Shown here: piece by piece, positions 34,481 to 43,949 of the stretch | Layout of the letters: every line of letters begins with the position of its first letter | How positions within the stretch are numbered: the stretch's first letter is position 1 | Assembly (NCBI GenBank): GCA_934754515.1 | Contig: CAKVIG010000003.1 | Span: forward strand, 124,001 to 188,000 | Direction of reading: 5' to 3' | DNA from: an uncultured Candidatus Melainabacteria bacterium | GTDB taxonomy: Bacteria; Cyanobacteriota; Vampirovibrionia; Gastranaerophilales; Gastranaerophilaceae | DNA: 64,000 bases | Made by a program: the position numbers and the translations under genes | The notes under the pieces: model-generated | Seen by the model: the letters and a program-made list of their open reading frames with translations, nothing else | Told to the model about the DNA's origin: nothing | Database searches by the model: none

Positions 34481-35710
34481 TTATTCGTACCTTAAAGCGT
34501 CAATAGGATTCAACAATGATGCTTTGTAGGCAGGATAATATCCGAAGCCTACACCGACAATTCCGGAAAAACCCAGCGCCAAAATTATTGAAAATAAAGA
34601 AATTGAAATTGTCATAGAAGGTGCAAAAACAGTGATTAAATAAGAGCCGAGGACTCCTATTATAACTCCAATTAATCCTCCAATCATTGAAAGTAGAAAT
34701 GATTCAATCAAGAATTGCCACCTGATATCGCTTACTCTTGCGCCAATTGCCATTCTTATACCAATTTCTTTTGTTCTTTCCGTAACAGAAACAAGCATTA
34801 TGTTCATAATCCCGATACCGCCTACTAATAAAGAAACAGACGCGATAGAAGCGAGTAGAATTGCAAAAGTTTGTACTGTAGATTTCATTTTTTCTTGGAA
34901 TTCTGCGGAGTTTCTAATTTCAAAATCCTTGTCTTGATTTTTTCCGATATTATGCCTGTTAGTTAATATTTCATTAATATCTTCCATTGTTGCATCAAGC
35001 ATATCAGCATCTTGACCTTTAACAACAATTTGTCCTACCGTTCCCGGAAAGTCTGTACCAAAAACTTTCTTCTGTGCAGTTGTAATTGGAATGAATATCA
35101 AATCGTCTTGGTCAAACGGACCTGACTGTCCTTTTTCTTCCAAAAGTCCGATTACTTTAAACGGAATATTACCGACTCTGATTACTTTACCGACAGGGTC
35201 GACATCTCCAAAAAGTTCTGTTGCAACAGTCGCGCCCATTAAAGCAACCTTTGCACTGTTTTGCAAATCTTCTTGAACAAAGCCTCTACCAGAACCTACT
35301 TCATAGTTTTTGATATACAAATATGCAGGCTGAATACCATAAACTGTTGTTGACCAGTTTTGATTACCGTAGGTTAATTGTTTGCTTTCAGAAGATAAAG
35401 TAGAGATTGCCAAAACATTTCTTGCGTTCTTTTCGATAGCTAAAGCGTCTTTTGATGTCAAAGTCGGTTTTGTGCCGATTCCCATGTGGACACCGCCAGA
35501 TTTTGCTGAAGCAGAACGAATGGTCAATAGATTTGTACCCATAGACTCCATATTTTGAGTAACTTTTTTGCTCGCGCCTGAGCCGACCGCTAGCATGATA
35601 ATTACTGCGCTAACGCCGATGATTACGCCAAGGCTGGTTAGAGCGGAGCGTAACATGTTTACTCGAAGTGAATTTGTAGCCATTCTTAAAGTGGATTTGA
35701 AATCTAGCAT
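34481..35710 (-). CDS. ABC transporter permease, MacB/FtsX type
   Basis: This 409-residue permease has the MacB layout: an N-terminal helix (RSALTSLGVIIGVSAVIIML), a long periplasmic domain (about 45-280) and three C-terminal helices (about 284-310, 331-360, 370-395). Signature pieces are SLLVGGIGIMNIMLVSVTER followed by TKEIGIRMAIGA, and ALRYE at the end. No ATPase or adaptor (MacA-like) gene lies next to it, so its partner must be encoded elsewhere. GAGAGAA serves as the ribosome site. The substrate (peptide, lipoprotein or antibiotic) cannot be inferred. Confidence 0.9.
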   Translation of the reverse strand: MLDFKSTLRMATNSLRVNMLRSALTSLGVIIGVSAVIIMLAVGSGASKKVTQNMESMGTNLLTIRSASAKSGGVHMGIGTKPTLTSKDALAIEKNARNVLAISTLSSESKQLTYGNQNWSTTVYGIQPAYLYIKNYEVGSGRGFVQEDLQNSAKVALMGATVATELFGDVDPVGKVIRVGNIPFKVIGLLEEKGQSGPFDQDDLIFIPITTAQKKVFGTDFPGTVGQIVVKGQDADMLDATMEDINEILTNRHNIGKNQDKDFEIRNSAEFQEKMKSTVQTFAILLASIASVSLLVGGIGIMNIMLVSVTERTKEIGIRMAIGARVSDIRWQFLIESFLLSMIGGLIGVIIGVLGSYLITVFAPSMTISISLFSIILALGFSGIVGVGFGYYPAYKASLLNPIDALRYE

Positions 35711-35767
35711 GGTTCTCTCTTGTCGTTAGCTATTGTTGGGCTGAAAGCCCAACCTACTGCAAGTAAA

Positions 35768-36844
35768 CTAATTCTTTTCTACAAACAACGAATCACAAAT
35801 ATTTGTCTGTGGAACATAATCATATTCGCCATCCATAGAAATTTTATTAATAATCTTAGAACGTTTTTTACGGTAAAGCATATCAATAAAAGCTTCCAAA
35901 CGAGTAATGAAACCTGCTTCGCCGGTATGTTCATCAATTGTTAATGAAAGAATCGGTTTCCCTGCTTCTTTAGCTTTTCTTGTAATCCTTTCAATCATCA
36001 AGGAATCAGGACCACAACCGAATGCGTTCAATGTTACAATACCGTCTATTTTGTTATCTTTAAGGTAATGACCTGCTGTACCTGTCATTTCATATTCATT
36101 GGCCCAATAACGCTTTTGACTTAGAGAAGCAATTCCTTCTTCCATTTGTTCATCAGTTAATTGAAGCGAAGTGAATACTTTAACGTCCATTTTTTCAAGC
36201 TTTTCAAAAATCTTCATGCAAGCTCTTTCGTCATAAATGTTATAGCCGTGAGATACAAGCGCAACATTAATTGGCGCAGAGTTAGAAGGGTTTTCAATGA
36301 ATACTTTTCCTTGTAGTGCGTAGTTCATTGCTTTTTTGTAACTCATGCCTGAACGCATCATAACCAAAAAGTTATTATAAACCTTCCAACCTTGCTTAGA
36401 AGCTTTCTTGATTTCATCAAGATTTGTAATCCCGAAAGGTTTTACAGCTTCTTCTAAGAATGTGTAAAGACCTTGATTTTTAGCGGATTTGTCTAAAGTC
36501 GGTTCAATAATATTAATTTCACCTTTTATTACGTTTCTAACCAAATCAGGCAATCCTCTGATTTTAGAGCAGTTGTAAATTTTAGGTGCAACAGATTGAA
36601 GTGAAGGTACGAAAATATTTTTAACGCCCTTTGACATCAAATTCAATATGTGACCCAAATAAATTTTTATAGGTAAACAAGTTTCAGTAACTACTAAAGC
36701 TGAACCATCAGACATAGTCTGCTTTGTAGTCGGGTCAGATAACACAATTTTAATCCCTAAACTTGTAAAAAAACCGTACCAAAACGGATAATTGTTGTAA
36801 AAAGACATTCCTCTCGGAATACCGATAACCATTTCTTTTTCCAT
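35768..36844 (-). CDS. Acyl-CoA dehydratase activase-related protein (DUF2229/COG3580 type)
   Basis: This resembles the CoA-dehydratase/activase associated proteins related to the 2-hydroxyacyl-CoA dehydratase system, usually anaerobic and Fe-S dependent. It has 358 residues. The N-terminal VIGIPRGMSFYNNYPFWYGF and VVTETCLPIKIYLGHILNLM carry the conserved cysteine; further landmarks are FVPSLQSVAPKIYNCSKIRG, LVSHGYNIYDERACM and LNAFGCGPDSLMIERI with another conserved cysteine. AAAAGG lies before the ATG. It stands alone, without the BadF-type ATPase domain or dehydratase subunits next to it, so its true partner is unclear. It is divergent from ruvC. Confidence 0.78.
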   Translation of the reverse strand: MEKEMVIGIPRGMSFYNNYPFWYGFFTSLGIKIVLSDPTTKQTMSDGSALVVTETCLPIKIYLGHILNLMSKGVKNIFVPSLQSVAPKIYNCSKIRGLPDLVRNVIKGEINIIEPTLDKSAKNQGLYTFLEEAVKPFGITNLDEIKKASKQGWKVYNNFLVMMRSGMSYKKAMNYALQGKVFIENPSNSAPINVALVSHGYNIYDERACMKIFEKLEKMDVKVFTSLQLTDEQMEEGIASLSQKRYWANEYEMTGTAGHYLKDNKIDGIVTLNAFGCGPDSLMIERITRKAKEAGKPILSLTIDEHTGEAGFITRLEAFIDMLYRKKRSKIINKISMDGEYDYVPQTNICDSLFVEKN

Positions 36845-36953
36845 GAAAAAACCTTTTCTTTTAATATACGTACAGTTTTATCTTATCGCAAAACATTTAT
36901 CGTGTCACAAAATGTGTGCAAATGTTAAGCTATATTGTGATACAATAATACTT

Positions 36954-37424
36954 ATGAAGATATTAGGAATAGACCCCGGAATGGCAATTGTCGGATACGG
37001 GTTAATAGAAACAGACGGAGAAAACATAGAGCTTCTAACTTCAGGTTCTATTCAAACAAACAAAAATTTGCCTGATTCAAAAAGACTGTTAGAAATCTTT
37101 AATGATTTAACAACCGTTGTCGAAAAATATAAACCGGACTGCGCTTCTGTTGAAGAACTGTTCTTCTTTAAAAACAAAAAAACAGTTATCCCTGTTGCGG
37201 AAGCTCGCGGAGTTATTTTGACGGTTCTTGAGAAATTCAACATCCCAACATTTGGATATACTCCTATGGTTGTAAAACAAGTTTTAACCGGCTATGGAAG
37301 AGCAGAAAAAAAAGAAGTTGAGCAAATGGTAAAAATCGCACTCGAGCGCGAAAACCTACCAAAGCTTGATGATACGGTTGACGCCATTGCAATTGCTATT
37401 TGCCATTCTCGTTCTATTAGATAG
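36954..37424 (+). CDS. ruvC: Holliday junction resolvase RuvC
   Basis: RuvC cuts four-way junctions during recombination repair. I place the start at the ATG of MKILGIDPG, giving 156 residues; the longer open frame adds 37 unrelated residues. The catalytic acids are Asp7 (GIDPG), Glu67 (ASVEELFF), Asp140 and Asp143 (LDDTVDAIAIAICH). There is no Shine-Dalgarno sequence: an extended -10 (TGATACAAT) ends seven bases before the ATG, so the mRNA is probably leaderless. RuvA and RuvB are not adjacent. Confidence 0.95.
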   Translation: MKILGIDPGMAIVGYGLIETDGENIELLTSGSIQTNKNLPDSKRLLEIFNDLTTVVEKYKPDCASVEELFFFKNKKTVIPVAEARGVILTVLEKFNIPTFGYTPMVVKQVLTGYGRAEKKEVEQMVKIALERENLPKLDDTVDAIAIAICHSRSIR

Positions 37425-37459
37425 CAAATTTTATTTTCACGTGTTTTATAAAGAATACT

Positions 37460-38221
37460 ATGAATATATTATCTTTAAATTTTTCTAATTTAAATAGTGT
37501 AACATCTGCAAAAAGAACTACCTTCAAGCAAGCCTCAACTAATCCTTACAATGGAATACCTACTCACGACGAATTTGTAAGAAGCACTGGAAGTCTTGAC
37601 ATCGGCAGACTTAAAAATCTTAGAATTTCTCATTTTCGTCTAATAGATTCAAACTCTGTTAGAGGAGTAACACTTGCAAATCAATCTCCTGCGTTGCTTA
37701 CTGAACTAAAAGAGTGTGGAATTAATACGATTATTGACTTAAGACCTGAAGGCAGTGATGAATCCAGATATGCCCAAAATTGCAGAAAAAATGGATTAGA
37801 TTACTTTAATCTAAAAATTAGAGATAATATTCCGATTTTTAATGCTCCTTTTTCAGGCAAAATGTCAGCGGAGGAAAGAAGGGTAGCTATTGTAAAATTT
37901 GTACATCAGCTTGGAGATTTTTTCAACCTGATGGACAATGGTAAAAACTACATGGCTTGCCTATTAGGACTTCATAGAACTGATTTAGCAGTAACAATGA
38001 ATTACTTATTGAACCCTAAAGAGCCGACTACACCTCCAACGCTGTCACATATGTTTTTCCCCGAGGAAACAAATCTTACGAACAAATATATTGGAAAAGT
38101 TAAAAACATGCTTAAAAATCTTACACAAAAAGATAAAGAATTTTTAAAAATGCCTGATTGTTTCTCCGATATTTTTGATGCTAGGGTTTTGAAATTGCGA
38201 TTAATGAATAGAGCAAAATAA
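37460..38221 (+). CDS. Tyrosine/dual-specificity phosphatase-like protein with N-terminal tag
   Basis: This 253-residue protein carries a PTP-like fold. NTIIDLRPEGSDESRYAQNC (89-108) matches the substrate-side strand of bacterial tyrosine phosphatases, and the P-loop is C-x5-R in YMACLLGLHRTDLAV (Cys167, Arg173), with Ala in place of the usual His before the Cys. Asp122 may be the general acid. The N-terminus MNILSLNFSNLNSV, then TTFKQASTNPYNGIP, is Asn/Ser-rich, lacks a signal peptide and resembles the tags of other proteins here. TATAAA ends seven bases before the ATG with no Shine-Dalgarno sequence, so it may be leaderless. The substrate could be a phosphoprotein or an inositol phosphate. 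Confidence 0.75.
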   Translation: MNILSLNFSNLNSVTSAKRTTFKQASTNPYNGIPTHDEFVRSTGSLDIGRLKNLRISHFRLIDSNSVRGVTLANQSPALLTELKECGINTIIDLRPEGSDESRYAQNCRKNGLDYFNLKIRDNIPIFNAPFSGKMSAEERRVAIVKFVHQLGDFFNLMDNGKNYMACLLGLHRTDLAVTMNYLLNPKEPTTPPTLSHMFFPEETNLTNKYIGKVKNMLKNLTQKDKEFLKMPDCFSDIFDARVLKLRLMNRAK

Positions 38222-38237
38222 AATAAATATTATAAAA

Positions 38238-38265
38238 AAAAGTCCCAAATGGTACTTCTTTTTAT
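38238..38265. terminator. Probable bidirectional terminator
   Basis: AAAAAAAAGTCCCA then AATGGTACTTCTTTTT forms an imperfect stem with A- and T-runs in the 55-base gap between two convergent genes. Confidence 0.55.
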
Positions 38266-38276
38266 AATTAATAAAA

Positions 38277-41200
38277 CTAATCAACAGAGAAAATTTCTTT
38301 AATATCGTCCATCGTAAGTGATTTTGTAATATTTCTATCAATAGAAACTACGCTGTCAACAAGGTCACGTTTTCTGCCTTTGATTTTTTGAATCTTTTCT
38401 TCAACCGTATTTTTGGTAATAAGTCTATAAACAAATACCTTCTTAGTTTGTCCGATACGGTAAGCACGGTCAGTTGCCTGATCTTCAACCGCAGGGTTCC
38501 ACCAAGGGTCATAGTGAATTACATAATCCGCACCTGTCAAGTTCAAACCTGTACCGCCGGCTTTCAAACTGATTAAGAAAATCGGTATATTCGGATTGTT
38601 GTTAAAGTTTTCAACTGCAGCTTGACGGTCTTTAGTTTTACCTGTCAAATATTCGTAAGGAATACCTGAGCGTTCAAGCCATCCTTTAATAATATCAAGC
38701 ATATCAACAAATTGACTAAACAAAAGCACTCTGTGTTTTTCTTGAATAATTTGTTCCAACATGCCTTTTAAGTATTCAAACTTACCTGATTTCATAACAC
38801 CTTTAACGTGTTCTTTGTCATAAAGTTTAGGGTGACAGCAGATTTGACGCAATCTAAGCAACGCAGAGAAAATTGACATACGGCTCTTTTCAAGTCCGTT
38901 AAGTTCAATGCTCTTGAACAGTTCTTCTTTCGTACTATCAAGAACTTCCAAGTAAAAGTCGCGTTGTTCGTCCGTAAGTTCGCAATAAGCCATGTTTTCA
39001 ACTTTATCAGGCAAGTCTTTCGCAACATCTCGTTTCATACGACGCAAGATAAATGGGAAAATTTGAAGTTTAAGACGTTTTTCAACAGTCTTATCTTGTC
39101 TTTCCATAATCGGTGTAACATAGCGGTAATTGAATTCTGCAACGTTAAACAAGAAGCCCGGCATCAAGAAATCGAATACAGACCAAAGTTCTTCCAATTT
39201 GTTTTCAATCGGCGTACCTGATAATGCAAGTTTATGGTCTGACTGCAATTCTTTAACTGCTTGCGCTGTTTGAGAAATTGCATTCTTAATATTTTGAGAT
39301 TCATCCAAAATAATGTATCTGAAATTGTATTTTTTCAATTTTGCAATATCACGTCTTACGAGTGCATAACTTGTAATAACAATATCGTATTCCGGAATAT
39401 GTTTAAACAAAGTCTTACGCTCAGGCCCTGCAAGTTTTAAGCAGGTTAAATCAGGTGTAAACTTCTGAATTTCAGCTTCCCAGTTAAATACGACAGTTGT
39501 AGGTGCAATAACCAAAGTCGGTTGAGGACCGTCAACTTCTTTTGCTTTTTGCAACAAACTCAATGCTTGAAGCGTTTTACCCAGCCCCATATCATCAGCA
39601 AGAATACCGTTCAAACCATACTGATACAAGAACCATAGCCAATGGAAACCTTTAACCTGATACTCACGAAATTCTGCATTAACTCCGCTAGGGATTTCAA
39701 CACCGTCAGAAGTTGTTGAGAATGTTGAAATTTGTTCCCAAAAGCCTTTAAACTTATCACTCATAACGAGTTCAAATCCTTGGTTTTGAAGTTCGGTAAT
39801 CAAACCTACACGATAAGTTTTAACCAAGAATGTGTTATCGCTGTTTCTATACGCATCAAATGAGTTAAATGAACGCATGATTTGATAAATATTCTGAGCC
39901 GGATATTCTACAAAGCCCAAACTGCGAACACGCGCGTATTTTTCACCGCTCTGAATTGTTTCATAAATATCGTCAAAATTGATTACTTCTTCACCAACTT
40001 GACCGTACAATTGAATTTCCATGCTATCTGCGGAATCTTCCGAAAAGTCGATTTTCGCACACATTTTGAATGGTTCTGCCAATAATTTGAAGAAGCTCAT
40101 ATCGTCGCGTTCTTCAAAAATCCAACCTTCACCAGCTTGTTGCTTATAATAGTTATAAAAATCAATTGCAGTTTCTTTTTCTAAAGCCAAGTTGTTTGTC
40201 TGCATCGGAACGAATTTACAGGCAAGCAACATATTATAAGCCATTTGTTCATGCTCATAATCTCTTTTTATCCAATAAACAAGACCTTCTTCCTCTTTAC
40301 TCTTAACTGAAAGATAAGGTGATTTGTCTTTACTTTTTGAATAGGGAACTCTTACACCTGAATAATCGAATTCCAGCGATGCTTTCAGAGATTGGTCATA
40401 ATCAATACCAAGAGTCACAATATTTACAGGTGGTTTGTGTTCAAGTAACAATTTAGAAATATTTTCAGCAATTGTTACGTTCATAATTTCTTGAAGATGT
40501 GGAAGTTCTTCGTAAACAAATTTACCGCCATCTGCTTCTTTCAAATCAGTAAATGTAGATTTGATAATACTTTGAGGAAGTTCATTCATCGCGATATTGA
40601 TTGGGAAAATGATATTTTCATATCTTCCCCACTTGATTTGGCGTGAAAAATACTTAACTTCTTCAAACGGATAAATTTCATCTTTATCAGGACGAGTCCA
40701 GAAAAGCTCTAGCACAATATTTGTTCCACCATTCACGCTTGTTGTTGAAACATCCATATTCAAATCCCAAATTTTATCGGTAAATTGGATTCTATCTTTT
40801 GTTTTTTCATCCAAAACTTCTTCCAATTCAGCCATTAAAGGAAATACCGGCGCAAATTTTGTAATCGGAATATCATACCAACCTGCTTTTTTATCCTGTT
40901 TAGCGATTTTCAAAAGTGTTTGGAATAATGCTAATTCCGCTTTTTGAGCATCGTTGAGTTCAAAATTAGGATCATTTCTTTGAACATCTATTAAAGCTCT
41001 CAAAATATTTTCTAAAGAACGCACGATTTTATTAGTTGCTCTATCTCTAACTAAGATTGAGAAAAAGTTTTGGCGTCTTTTAGGGTTAAAGTGGAATATG
41101 TAACTGCCTTTTGGAGCCTCTTTAAGTGTTGTATCAACATCCGACAAATCAGGTTCCACACCATATTTTTCGTACATCCAATTATCATAAGCACGAGTTT

Positions 41201-41468
41201 CTATTGCTTTTAGTCCGATTGCAACTGCGTGTTTACACCATTCTTCTTTAAGCGGGCAATTACATCTTGCTTCCACTTTATTTTTCTTGAAAATCAAATC
41301 GGTAACATAAAAATCTTGATAGTTACCTTTAACTTTTCCCTTAAAGAAATTCTTTTCGGGGTAAGCTTCAAGAATCATGTCTTTTTGGTAATACTCATAA
41401 CCACGCCTCCAGCTACCGGGCGTTGCATTTTTCTTCAAAAATTTATAATCGAACATAAAATCACTCAT
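38277..41468 (-). CDS. SNF2-family helicase with N-terminal SWIM zinc finger
   Basis: This bacterial SNF2/HepA-type ATPase has 1063 residues. The SWIM finger is ARCNCPLKEEWCKHAVA (Cys69, Cys71, Cys78, His80). A middle domain of about 500 residues follows without clear motifs. The SF2 motor has Walker A DDMGLGKTLQ (near 623), motif II ILDESQNIKN (near 720), SGTPIENKLEELWS, and the C-lobe ISLKAGGTGLNLTGADYVIH, YDPWWNPAVEDQATDRAYRIGQ. These proteins remodel nucleoprotein or RNA polymerase complexes. There is no methylase or nuclease neighbour, so a defence-system context is not supported. Confidence 0.92.
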   Translation of the reverse strand: MSDFMFDYKFLKKNATPGSWRRGYEYYQKDMILEAYPEKNFFKGKVKGNYQDFYVTDLIFKKNKVEARCNCPLKEEWCKHAVAIGLKAIETRAYDNWMYEKYGVEPDLSDVDTTLKEAPKGSYIFHFNPKRRQNFFSILVRDRATNKIVRSLENILRALIDVQRNDPNFELNDAQKAELALFQTLLKIAKQDKKAGWYDIPITKFAPVFPLMAELEEVLDEKTKDRIQFTDKIWDLNMDVSTTSVNGGTNIVLELFWTRPDKDEIYPFEEVKYFSRQIKWGRYENIIFPINIAMNELPQSIIKSTFTDLKEADGGKFVYEELPHLQEIMNVTIAENISKLLLEHKPPVNIVTLGIDYDQSLKASLEFDYSGVRVPYSKSKDKSPYLSVKSKEEEGLVYWIKRDYEHEQMAYNMLLACKFVPMQTNNLALEKETAIDFYNYYKQQAGEGWIFEERDDMSFFKLLAEPFKMCAKIDFSEDSADSMEIQLYGQVGEEVINFDDIYETIQSGEKYARVRSLGFVEYPAQNIYQIMRSFNSFDAYRNSDNTFLVKTYRVGLITELQNQGFELVMSDKFKGFWEQISTFSTTSDGVEIPSGVNAEFREYQVKGFHWLWFLYQYGLNGILADDMGLGKTLQALSLLQKAKEVDGPQPTLVIAPTTVVFNWEAEIQKFTPDLTCLKLAGPERKTLFKHIPEYDIVITSYALVRRDIAKLKKYNFRYIILDESQNIKNAISQTAQAVKELQSDHKLALSGTPIENKLEELWSVFDFLMPGFLFNVAEFNYRYVTPIMERQDKTVEKRLKLQIFPFILRRMKRDVAKDLPDKVENMAYCELTDEQRDFYLEVLDSTKEELFKSIELNGLEKSRMSIFSALLRLRQICCHPKLYDKEHVKGVMKSGKFEYLKGMLEQIIQEKHRVLLFSQFVDMLDIIKGWLERSGIPYEYLTGKTKDRQAAVENFNNNPNIPIFLISLKAGGTGLNLTGADYVIHYDPWWNPAVEDQATDRAYRIGQTKKVFVYRLITKNTVEEKIQKIKGRKRDLVDSVVSIDRNITKSLTMDDIKEIFSVD

Positions 41469-41630
41469 TAGTGTGAGGTACTCATCCTTTTCGGGTTTAA
41501 AATGTAAAATAGCAAATCAAAAGATTTACTACGAGGTTCCCGACCTCAAGGCTCCCAACCTTGATTTAATTATGACATAGAATTATTTTTCATGCAACAA
41601 AAAAATAATTTTATTTTTTATGGTTCAAAT

Positions 41631-42575
41631 TCAAAAGGAATGACCACTCCTTATTTTTTTATTTATATGAAAAGTTATTCCGAAAATTGTGATACGTTTT
41701 AAGTTTTTACCGTTTATAATACTCGTTTTACAAGAAAAAATATTTTCTAAAAACGAATTCTTACCTTGATGTTTTGCAACTTTTTCGTAAATTCCTAAAA
41801 GCTCGTCATTAAGTCCGTGTTTGTCAAGAATTTTTAATATTCGAGCTTTGTAGATTTTATCATCATCTTCTTTATTTTCTTGGACAGAATCTTCTCTTAT
41901 AGACAAGCTTCCAAAACGAATTAGATAATTGTACAAAGTTTTGTGGCAATACACGATACTTTTTGCGGATAAAACAGCATCTAAAGAAAATGGATAATCT
42001 TCACACTTTCCATCAGGGAATGTTAAATTATTGTCAAATATCAAGCTTCGTTTGTATAATCGATTCCAAACCATGCAACGCAAACCATTGAAAACTTGAG
42101 TTTTTACATATTTCCAATCAAAAATTTTGCCACAAACAATCGGAAATTTTTTCCAAGTATGCAAAGAACCAAAAAGAGTTCTATTTTTTATTTTTGTAGA
42201 ATTTTCAAATACCATTCTATAATCGCATTCTACGATATCTGCGTCTGTTTCAATAGCTTTGTTATATAAAACTTCATACATATCTGTATCAACCCAGTCA
42301 TCAGAATCTACAAATGCGATATAATCTCCTTTTGCATGTTTCATAGCATTATTTCTTGCCATACCCAAGCCTTGATTTTCTTGGTTAATCAAAATTATAT
42401 TCGGACATTTTTTTACATACTCATTTATTATCTCTACAGAATTATCTTTAGTACCATCATTTATACAAATAATCTCAATATCTTTGAGCGTTTGATTAAC
42501 TAAAGAATCCAAACATTTTCTCAAATATTTTTCCACATTGTAAACAGGCACTATTATAGAAACCTTAACAGCCAC
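41631..42575 (-). CDS. Family 2 glycosyltransferase
   Basis: This GT-A fold enzyme of 314 residues probably adds sugars to a surface glycan. The N-terminus KVSIIVPVYNVEKYLRKCLD and IICINDGTKDNSVEII are the nucleotide-binding strands, and YIAFVDSDDWVD contains the metal-binding DSD motif (Asp90-Asp93). RFGSLSIRED and a helical C-terminus resemble the EpsJ/WaaB-like capsule and LPS branch. It starts inside the end of the upstream transferase gene (11-base overlap), so both are in one operon. Donor and acceptor are unknown. Confidence 0.92.
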   Translation of the reverse strand: MAVKVSIIVPVYNVEKYLRKCLDSLVNQTLKDIEIICINDGTKDNSVEIINEYVKKCPNIILINQENQGLGMARNNAMKHAKGDYIAFVDSDDWVDTDMYEVLYNKAIETDADIVECDYRMVFENSTKIKNRTLFGSLHTWKKFPIVCGKIFDWKYVKTQVFNGLRCMVWNRLYKRSLIFDNNLTFPDGKCEDYPFSLDAVLSAKSIVYCHKTLYNYLIRFGSLSIREDSVQENKEDDDKIYKARILKILDKHGLNDELLGIYEKVAKHQGKNSFLENIFSCKTSIINGKNLKRITIFGITFHINKKIRSGHSF

Positions 42576-43548
42576 GTTTTTCTCCTTCTAATTTTTCTCT
42601 AATTTCAGGGAACAAACAGCAAACTTTATTTAAAGCTTGACGACCTGTCATACCAACAGTAGAAGTTGAATTAATCATGTTCTTTTGCCATAATGAATCT
42701 TCTTGAGAACCGTCAATTACAAGGTTTTTGAGTTTATAATTCCCTTTAATTACATTAATTTTCGTATTATTTCTGATAGCATGCCCCCAGAACCACAAGT
42801 CATCGTGAGTTGGCATCTCTTTTGTAAATTGTTCTTTATTTAGAACATTTTCATGCAAACAATGTGGTGGATACAAAACTCCACCGCAGCCAACAGGTTC
42901 GTTCCAAAAACTTGGCAAATAAGTTGAATTGTAGGTGTAATTTCTTGCCTGCATAAATAATTCATTATTTTTTTTATCCAACTTTAAGACAAACGCTTGT
43001 CTTGCGTGGATGCAATCGGGGCATTTTAAATATTCATTGTACAAAGTTTCGATTAATTTTTTGTCATAATAAGTATCATCATCGACTGTAACAATGATAT
43101 CATCTGGGTATTCTTGCAGAGTCGGAATAAGTTTTTTAAATGATTTAATATCTTCACACCACTTAATCGTTAAGCCAAATTGCTCTAAATCCGTTAGAGA
43201 TTTAGGAAGTTCTTTGTTCGGAAATTGACTCTCTGCTAGCCATAAAACAACAATGTCAGGCTTTAGAGTTTGTTCCAAAAGCGTAGAAATTGTTTTATGC
43301 ACTACGTTAATTCTAGCGGGAAAAGTTGTCAAAGACACAATAAGCTTTGGTGTTCTTTTTTCTTTTGTTAATCCGTATTCCGTTACAGGAATAAATTTAT
43401 AATCAAGTTTATGTTTTTTACAGAATTTAATTCCAAAAAATTTTATAACAAAATGTTCATCTATATCTTGATATGAAAACAAAAAAGATAAATGACTTTT
43501 TAAATCTTGCCAAAAACTCACTTTTGATTTGTGATCACACTCTTTCAT
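42565..43548 (-). CDS. Glycosyltransferase-like protein
   Basis: This 327-residue protein starts at the ATG of MKECDHKSK, with GGGAG about seven bases upstream; an upstream TTG would add seven residues but lacks a ribosome site. The nucleotide-sugar region is LIVSLTTFPARINVVHKTIS, and the metal motif is VTVDDDTYYDKK (Asp156-158). Further acidic/aromatic motifs are GCGGVLYPPHCL and THDDLWFWGHAI, typical of GT2-like proteins in polysaccharide clusters. It is coupled to the following GT2 gene. No export machinery lies nearby, so the glycan is not identified. Confidence 0.82.
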   Translation of the reverse strand: MKECDHKSKVSFWQDLKSHLSFLFSYQDIDEHFVIKFFGIKFCKKHKLDYKFIPVTEYGLTKEKRTPKLIVSLTTFPARINVVHKTISTLLEQTLKPDIVVLWLAESQFPNKELPKSLTDLEQFGLTIKWCEDIKSFKKLIPTLQEYPDDIIVTVDDDTYYDKKLIETLYNEYLKCPDCIHARQAFVLKLDKKNNELFMQARNYTYNSTYLPSFWNEPVGCGGVLYPPHCLHENVLNKEQFTKEMPTHDDLWFWGHAIRNNTKINVIKGNYKLKNLVIDGSQEDSLWQKNMINSTSTVGMTGRQALNKVCCLFPEIREKLEGEKRGC

Positions 43549-43578
43549 ATAAAACTCCCAATGACTCAACTTTGATAC

Positions 43579-43604
43579 AAAAAAACTCTCATTAAGAGAG
43601 TTTT
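43579..43604 (-). terminator. Terminator between tRNA-Arg and the glycosyltransferase operon
   Basis: AAAACTCTC / GAGAGTTTT with a five-base loop is flanked by A- and T-runs just downstream of the tRNA on the minus strand. Confidence 0.8.
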
Positions 43605-43614
43605 AAATTAAATT

Positions 43615-43687
<73 letters not shown>

Positions 43688-43913
43688 AAAATTCATTGAA
43701 AATAACTTCAACATGTCTACTATATCAACAATATAAAAAATTATCAAGTAAAAGTTATAAAGAACTTTTTCTATAACAAGCGTAAAAAATACAATTATTA
43801 TTTTTAAGATAAAACCTTATTAATTTGTTAAGAATTGTAAACAACGTAATTTCGCATTATTTCTATCTTTTACCCCTTTATAAAAATTTAATAAAATAAA
43901 TAAAGACTCACGC

Positions 43914-43943
43914 TTGACTTTAAGTTCTTATGTGCAATAATAT
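43914..43943 (+). promoter_or_regulatory. Orphan sigma-70-like promoter
   Basis: TTGACT (43914-43919), an 18-base spacer and TAATAT (43938-43943) form a good promoter facing a region without any substantial reading frame. Confidence 0.65.
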
Positions 43944-43949
43944 TAGTAC

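Noticed and set aside
36843..36953. N-terminal extension of RuvC by 37 residues
   Set aside because: RuvC begins with the catalytic Asp strand at MKILGIDPG, and a promoter -10 lies inside the proposed extension.
38277..41468. Anti-phage defence island around the SNF2 helicase
   Set aside because: SNF2 proteins occur in some defence systems, but the neighbours are a phosphatase and glycosyltransferases with no nuclease, methylase or other effector.
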